Source of the DNA: Glandiceps talaboti
Taxonomy: Eukaryota; Hemichordata; Enteropneusta; Spengelidae
Assembly: GCF_964340395.1 (NCBI RefSeq)
Contig: NC_135571.1
Span: 2,355,611 to 2,419,610 of the forward strand
Direction: 5' to 3'
DNA length: 64,000 nt
Shown here piece after piece: positions 12,362 through 64,000 of this stretch (the stretch's first letter is position 1; every line of letters starts with the position of its first letter). The notes beneath the pieces are model-generated. The model had not been told where the DNA came from. It was given only the letters and a program-made list of their open reading frames with translations, and made no database searches. The position numbers and the translations under genes were made by a program.

Positions 12362-12716
12362 TTAAAGTGGCCATATGGATGAGAATTTGGTATTTATTTT
12401 GGATTTTTATTTTATAAAACAGCTAGCTCACTATGTTTTTCTACTTGAAAACATAATGTGAAATAACATATACCAAGTCTATGTTTGCAACTCAATAAAC
12501 GGCTAAACATTAAACAATGTGTAAAATGTTTGTTATTGTACGTACAATAACAAACTTTTTGCACTTTTTGCATCTTTTTGTAATGTATTGAGTTATGAAC
12601 ATGGACTTGGTATATGTTATTTCACATTATTTTTTCAAGTAGAAAAACAGTGAAGCTGTTTTATAAAATAAAAATCCAAAATAAATACCAAATTCTCATC
12701 CATATGGCCACTTTAA
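12362..12716. mobile_element. Palindromic MITE, copy 3 (intergenic)
   Basis: 355 bp with ends TTAAAGTGGCCATATGGATG and CATCCATATGGCCACTTTAA, identical to copy 1 over the terminal 20 bases. The arms pair for about 110 bp, and the loop repeats ACAATAACAAACTTTT seen also at 11945. This is the best-preserved terminal repeat of the family. Confidence 0.8.
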
Positions 12717-15700
12717 TATATTAGTAAAATAATCGGAAGATGATTCATTTTCTGTTAATCATTCTGCCAAGTTTCTTTTATCCAGAATGCATTTTGCAAA
12801 AACAATAAAGTTTAAATTGTTGGTTAATTATTCTATAATATGATATATTGTTTAAAACATTAACGTCACACACCAAGTTACTTTCTATTTTTGAATTTGC
12901 CTTGGCAGTATGGAGACTGGAAAATGGTGAAGTCAGAGAAGGCAGTCCTCCCGATATGAGAAAGAACGCCCCCTGAGGCAGTCCTCTCTCACGATCCGGT
13001 GTACACTATGACACTATATGGAAGTGGCATGTGACTGCCCCAACCAAATGGTTGCCGACCTTCAACGTGAGGATGTTATTGGGTATGACCGGAAAGCTGA
13101 GGTCTTTCTAAAAAGAAATTTTTTGACGAAAATAATCCATACCCAAATGATATTATTTACGCTTACACATTAAATTACAAATTCATCCACACTTTGCAAG
13201 TATGTGCACTTTACACCGGAAACGGAATATACACATGCTAACGGTATCTGCGATGCGACTTTCTGCAGTCCACTATGTGTACGGTAACCCGTACTTCACC
13301 AACACATACTACCGAAGTTAGCATCGCCGTAGTTTTAATATATTAACATATATTAAAGAATTTTCTAATTCTTTTAGAGACCCTACTTTACCATCAACGT
13401 TGTACTTTGAAATAATTATGAAAAGTTGTACTAAAATCTGATGCAAGTTGGCGATTACTTAAACATTTCATTGATTCAGAAAGCAGGTTGATGCCCTTGA
13501 GCAGACTGATGACGCTTTCAGCAGCCTCTCACATGTACACGTGAATGTCACCAGAAAATCTAGTTGCGCGACGCGGCGCACGAAGCGCTTAGTAGACTGC
13601 AGTGCTCTTTTTATCTGTCGTGAATTCTCTTGGATTCCTGTGTATAGGCATATGATAAATAGGTTAGTACCGGATATCACATTTTCGTTCATTGCATCAT
13701 CGTTCGTGACGTTTCCGCAATATGATACTCGTCGTAACACGATACAGAAATGGCCCTCTCGGCGATACGACGAATGAAGATGTGTGAATATCGGGTAATA
13801 CCCTCATACTAGACTTTCTGACACACTTTTTCCTAATATGGTTAGGCCTAATAAAAACAATTGTGTGATTCCGATTACGCTCAATTTTAGAATAGATGGG
13901 ATAGATAGATTTATTTTATTTTGTTATACATATTTTTTCATATGTGAGTGTCTAGTTCAGGTAGTTACATTTTCCGTTGTTTTCTACATGGTCTCTGTGT
14001 TATTGGTTGTTTTCCATCAGATGTACAGCCATTACAAATTGGAAGAACAGTTTTATATTGTCTTTTTTTGTTAATGTCAGTATTCGCATCCACTAATTAT
14101 GGCGAGACTTCACAAGTTTCGCGATTTTATTATTTTTTTCTCGAATATGTAAAAAAAAAACAGTTCAGGGTCGGCAGAGAAAAACTAGGTGGGGTCGGAT
14201 AACCGGAACCAAACAGTGTTTTAGACCTAAGTGACACACTCCTCGATATCCGTTCGTTCGGGCAAATTGTTTACACCCATACGACTAACGGTATTAGGTG
14301 ATTAGTCGGATCAGTCGATATTTACAATGACTGGGTAATATGCTAATTGATTAATTAGCATGTGATTTTGTTCTAGAATTAGCTATGTCCTTCTTAATGA
14401 CAGCGGGTAAACTCTAATAAAACAGTGGTAACGGTAGAAAATAGGAAAGAAACAGAGGAAATGTTTGAATTATAAAAAACAACAACAATATAATTAGAAA
14501 TTCAGGAAATCGGGAGAACAATCCATGTAGTTGTTCTGATCCTTGTGGAATTACTGATAGTAGGCAAGCATATTAAATGATATATTTTATCTCACTTTGA
14601 ACACAAATCAACGTCCAATGAGATAAGAGGGATTCAAACACAACGCTGTTTATTTGTTTTAGCAGTTACATAAAATGTAACATCGTCAAGACCTCTATTC
14701 TTTCATACAAATAAATGTAGTTTGTGACAAGAACGTCGTTTGGAGTGTAGACAACATCGTGCCGTTTATTGAAAGTCTATGGTCTTTCTGATTTGGTAGT
14801 AACTTCGCTAAGAAATTTGTAGTCCCTTGTTTAAAACGAGAAAACCAAGCACACAGCCAAGTATTATGGATGCTACACTCTGTAATTATACTATTTGTGG
14901 TCTATCATTGAACACCTGTTTAACTTAATGATTGGCCCTATTGTTCTACGTTAGCCTGGGAAACTGTCATTAACATAATAAATGAGAAGGCTGTCTAACT
15001 AGCAATCATTTATCATGTGAATGATGATTTCGAAATACAATTTCACAAAGATATTTTTTTATCTGAATTGTGAAAATACTATAATTGCTACAAAATAATA
15101 TTGTCCTAACAGTTACTTTAATGAAGGAAGTATGAACACATATTAAACTGTGCACCAACCTTGTAAACAATTTTATGGGCTAGATAAATAAAAAAAGAAC
15201 AAATTTACAGTGACCATATGGTTGACAAATTCTGTTACACAGCATGTTCAAAGTCTATGCTTACAACTCAAGAATTGCAATTTCTTTTTTTTTTACACAT
15301 TTTGTAGCTTTTTCAGATCTATTTAGTCTGGAATTGGTTTATCGTGGCACTATCTAGCTGTCTATCTATTGAAATATAGCCATGTGTATATACTTTTTAT
15401 ATTCGGTCTACAAGCTGCATCACTACACTTAACTACTCAGTTGCCATACCTATGTATGTAGGTTGACAAAACTATGGTATGGGTGAATGTCCGCTTCGAG
15501 GACATGAATAGAATTAATTTAGTAGTGATTTTGTACTCGTTTGATTAGGAAAAAGGAAAATGCAATACACAAGAAATTAATAACCCTTCGTATTCATTTG
15601 ATAGCGTACATCACCCAACGCAACACATATTAGGTGCAAATCGTCATGATTTTGTATTTATTTGGTAGGGATCATAGATTCGATTCGATTCGATTAGATG

Positions 15701-16091
15701 ACAATAGATAAGTGTACATTTCCAAAGCATTTAATTTAATTCTGTAGCTCTTACAATTGGGCCGCTGGCCCTAAACAATTTCAACCAATCAACCAATTAA
15801 CCAACCAAACCAACCAACCAATTAACCCACCAACTAAGGCATAGTCAATAGTAATTTACTATAAATCGTTTGAATAGTCTTACTTGCCAAGGTTAGTAAA
15901 AGATGAACAACTCATATTCAAAATACTTTATATATAAATTGAACGAACAATTTCCCTTGAATGATAAAAATAAACAGCACAGAGTGCATCAGTGATGTTA
16001 ACATTCAATATTAATATTCAAGTTGTGGCTGAAAATCGAAATATGGCAGTACAGTGAAAATGGATAATTAATGACATTTGAAATACATATT

Positions 16092-16099
16092 ATTTGCAT
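16092..16099 (+). promoter_or_regulatory. Gene R octamer motif (POU-type site)
   Basis: ATTTGCAT, about 210 bp upstream of the start, the counterpart of 7711-7718. The block around it (16091-16121) is the best-conserved stretch of the two upstream regions. Confidence 0.4.
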
Positions 16100-16256
16100 T
16101 CAAACAAATATGTCTTGATGAACTGGAACATCTGAACGTCAGAATATCTTTAAAATTATGACTAACTAACAAGTATCGTTCTAAATTTACTACAAATTGT
16201 TCAGTTAATCATATATTTAAATGATATGTTTTATAACAGTTTACCTTGGACATATC

Positions 16257-16265
16257 TATATAAAC
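16257..16265 (+). promoter_or_regulatory. Gene R TATA box
   Basis: TATATAAAC lies 42 bp upstream of the ATG at 16307 and is identical to the gene L element. Conservation between two otherwise drifting promoters supports function. Confidence 0.6.
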
Positions 16266-16306
16266 TTCTGAAAATAGACTAAAATTCACTTCTACCATTA
16301 ACCACG

Positions 16307-64000
<47,694 letters not shown>

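Larger units (their letters stand above)
7544..16306. other. Intergenic region between the divergent genes
   Basis: About 8.8 kb with no supported host gene. Outer parts (7544 to about 8300, and about 15640-16306) are inverted copies of each other and carry the two promoters. The middle holds TTGG- and TTTAA-type simple repeats (7969-8390), repeated old transposon fragments (8530-8690, 9255-9545, 10490-10950), an LTR relic (10958-11888) and a palindromic MITE (12362-12716). I see nothing recognisable in 12720-13830 or 14800-15600. Confidence 0.7.

Noticed and set aside
12226-12417. Open frame near the palindromic MITE
   Set aside because: Its end is the MITE arm itself; no splice or coding evidence.

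Overview
The window is animal nuclear DNA: AT-rich, with long intergenic and intronic stretches, GT-AG introns, many di- and tetranucleotide microsatellites and several decayed transposons. The only recognisable host genes are two paralogous, intron-rich genes for secreted proteins. The microsatellite load and the pentraxin-like families suggest a marine invertebrate. The sequence alone does not let me name the phylum.

Layout. Gene L (minus strand, from 7543 leftwards and off the left edge) and gene R (plus strand, from 16307 off the right edge) are head to head around about 8.8 kb of intergenic DNA. Each starts with a signal-peptide exon, then one laminin-G-like (LamG/concanavalin A-like) exon, then pentraxin-like domains. 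The arms match in inverted orientation across promoter, exons and parts of the introns (about 1-8300 against about 15640-23400), so this is an inverted duplication. Gene L shows one pentraxin-like domain before the window ends. Gene R shows 23 in tandem and is still open at 64000. That is 49 visible coding exons (the last cut by the edge), about 15.8 kb of coding sequence and roughly 5,250 residues.

Repeat logic in gene R. Every pentraxin-like unit is built from two exons. A long one (about 520-551 bp, entered in phase 1, left in phase 0) carries the jelly-roll core with the pentraxin-type H-x-C-x-x-W signature. A short one (112-151 bp, phase 0 to phase 1) carries a C-x3-C-G-D/N module that is probably the last strands of the same fold. 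Each exon pair is therefore a symmetric 1-1 module that can be duplicated without a frameshift. Units 2-17 fall into types ordered A B C D, A B A' B' C D, A B A' B' C D. Units 18-23 are older and more divergent. One (unit 22) has an extra intron inside the domain. All units lack the acidic calcium-binding E-Q-D motif of vertebrate short pentraxins.

The intergenic region holds two matching TATA boxes and octamer motifs, a solo LTR/PBS/gag-like retrotransposon relic, a palindromic MITE family (three copies, two of them in gene L intron 1) and older dispersed repeats. I infer a giant, multivalent secreted or extracellular-matrix lectin-like protein, possibly in immunity or adhesion. That function is inference; the architecture is read directly from the sequence.
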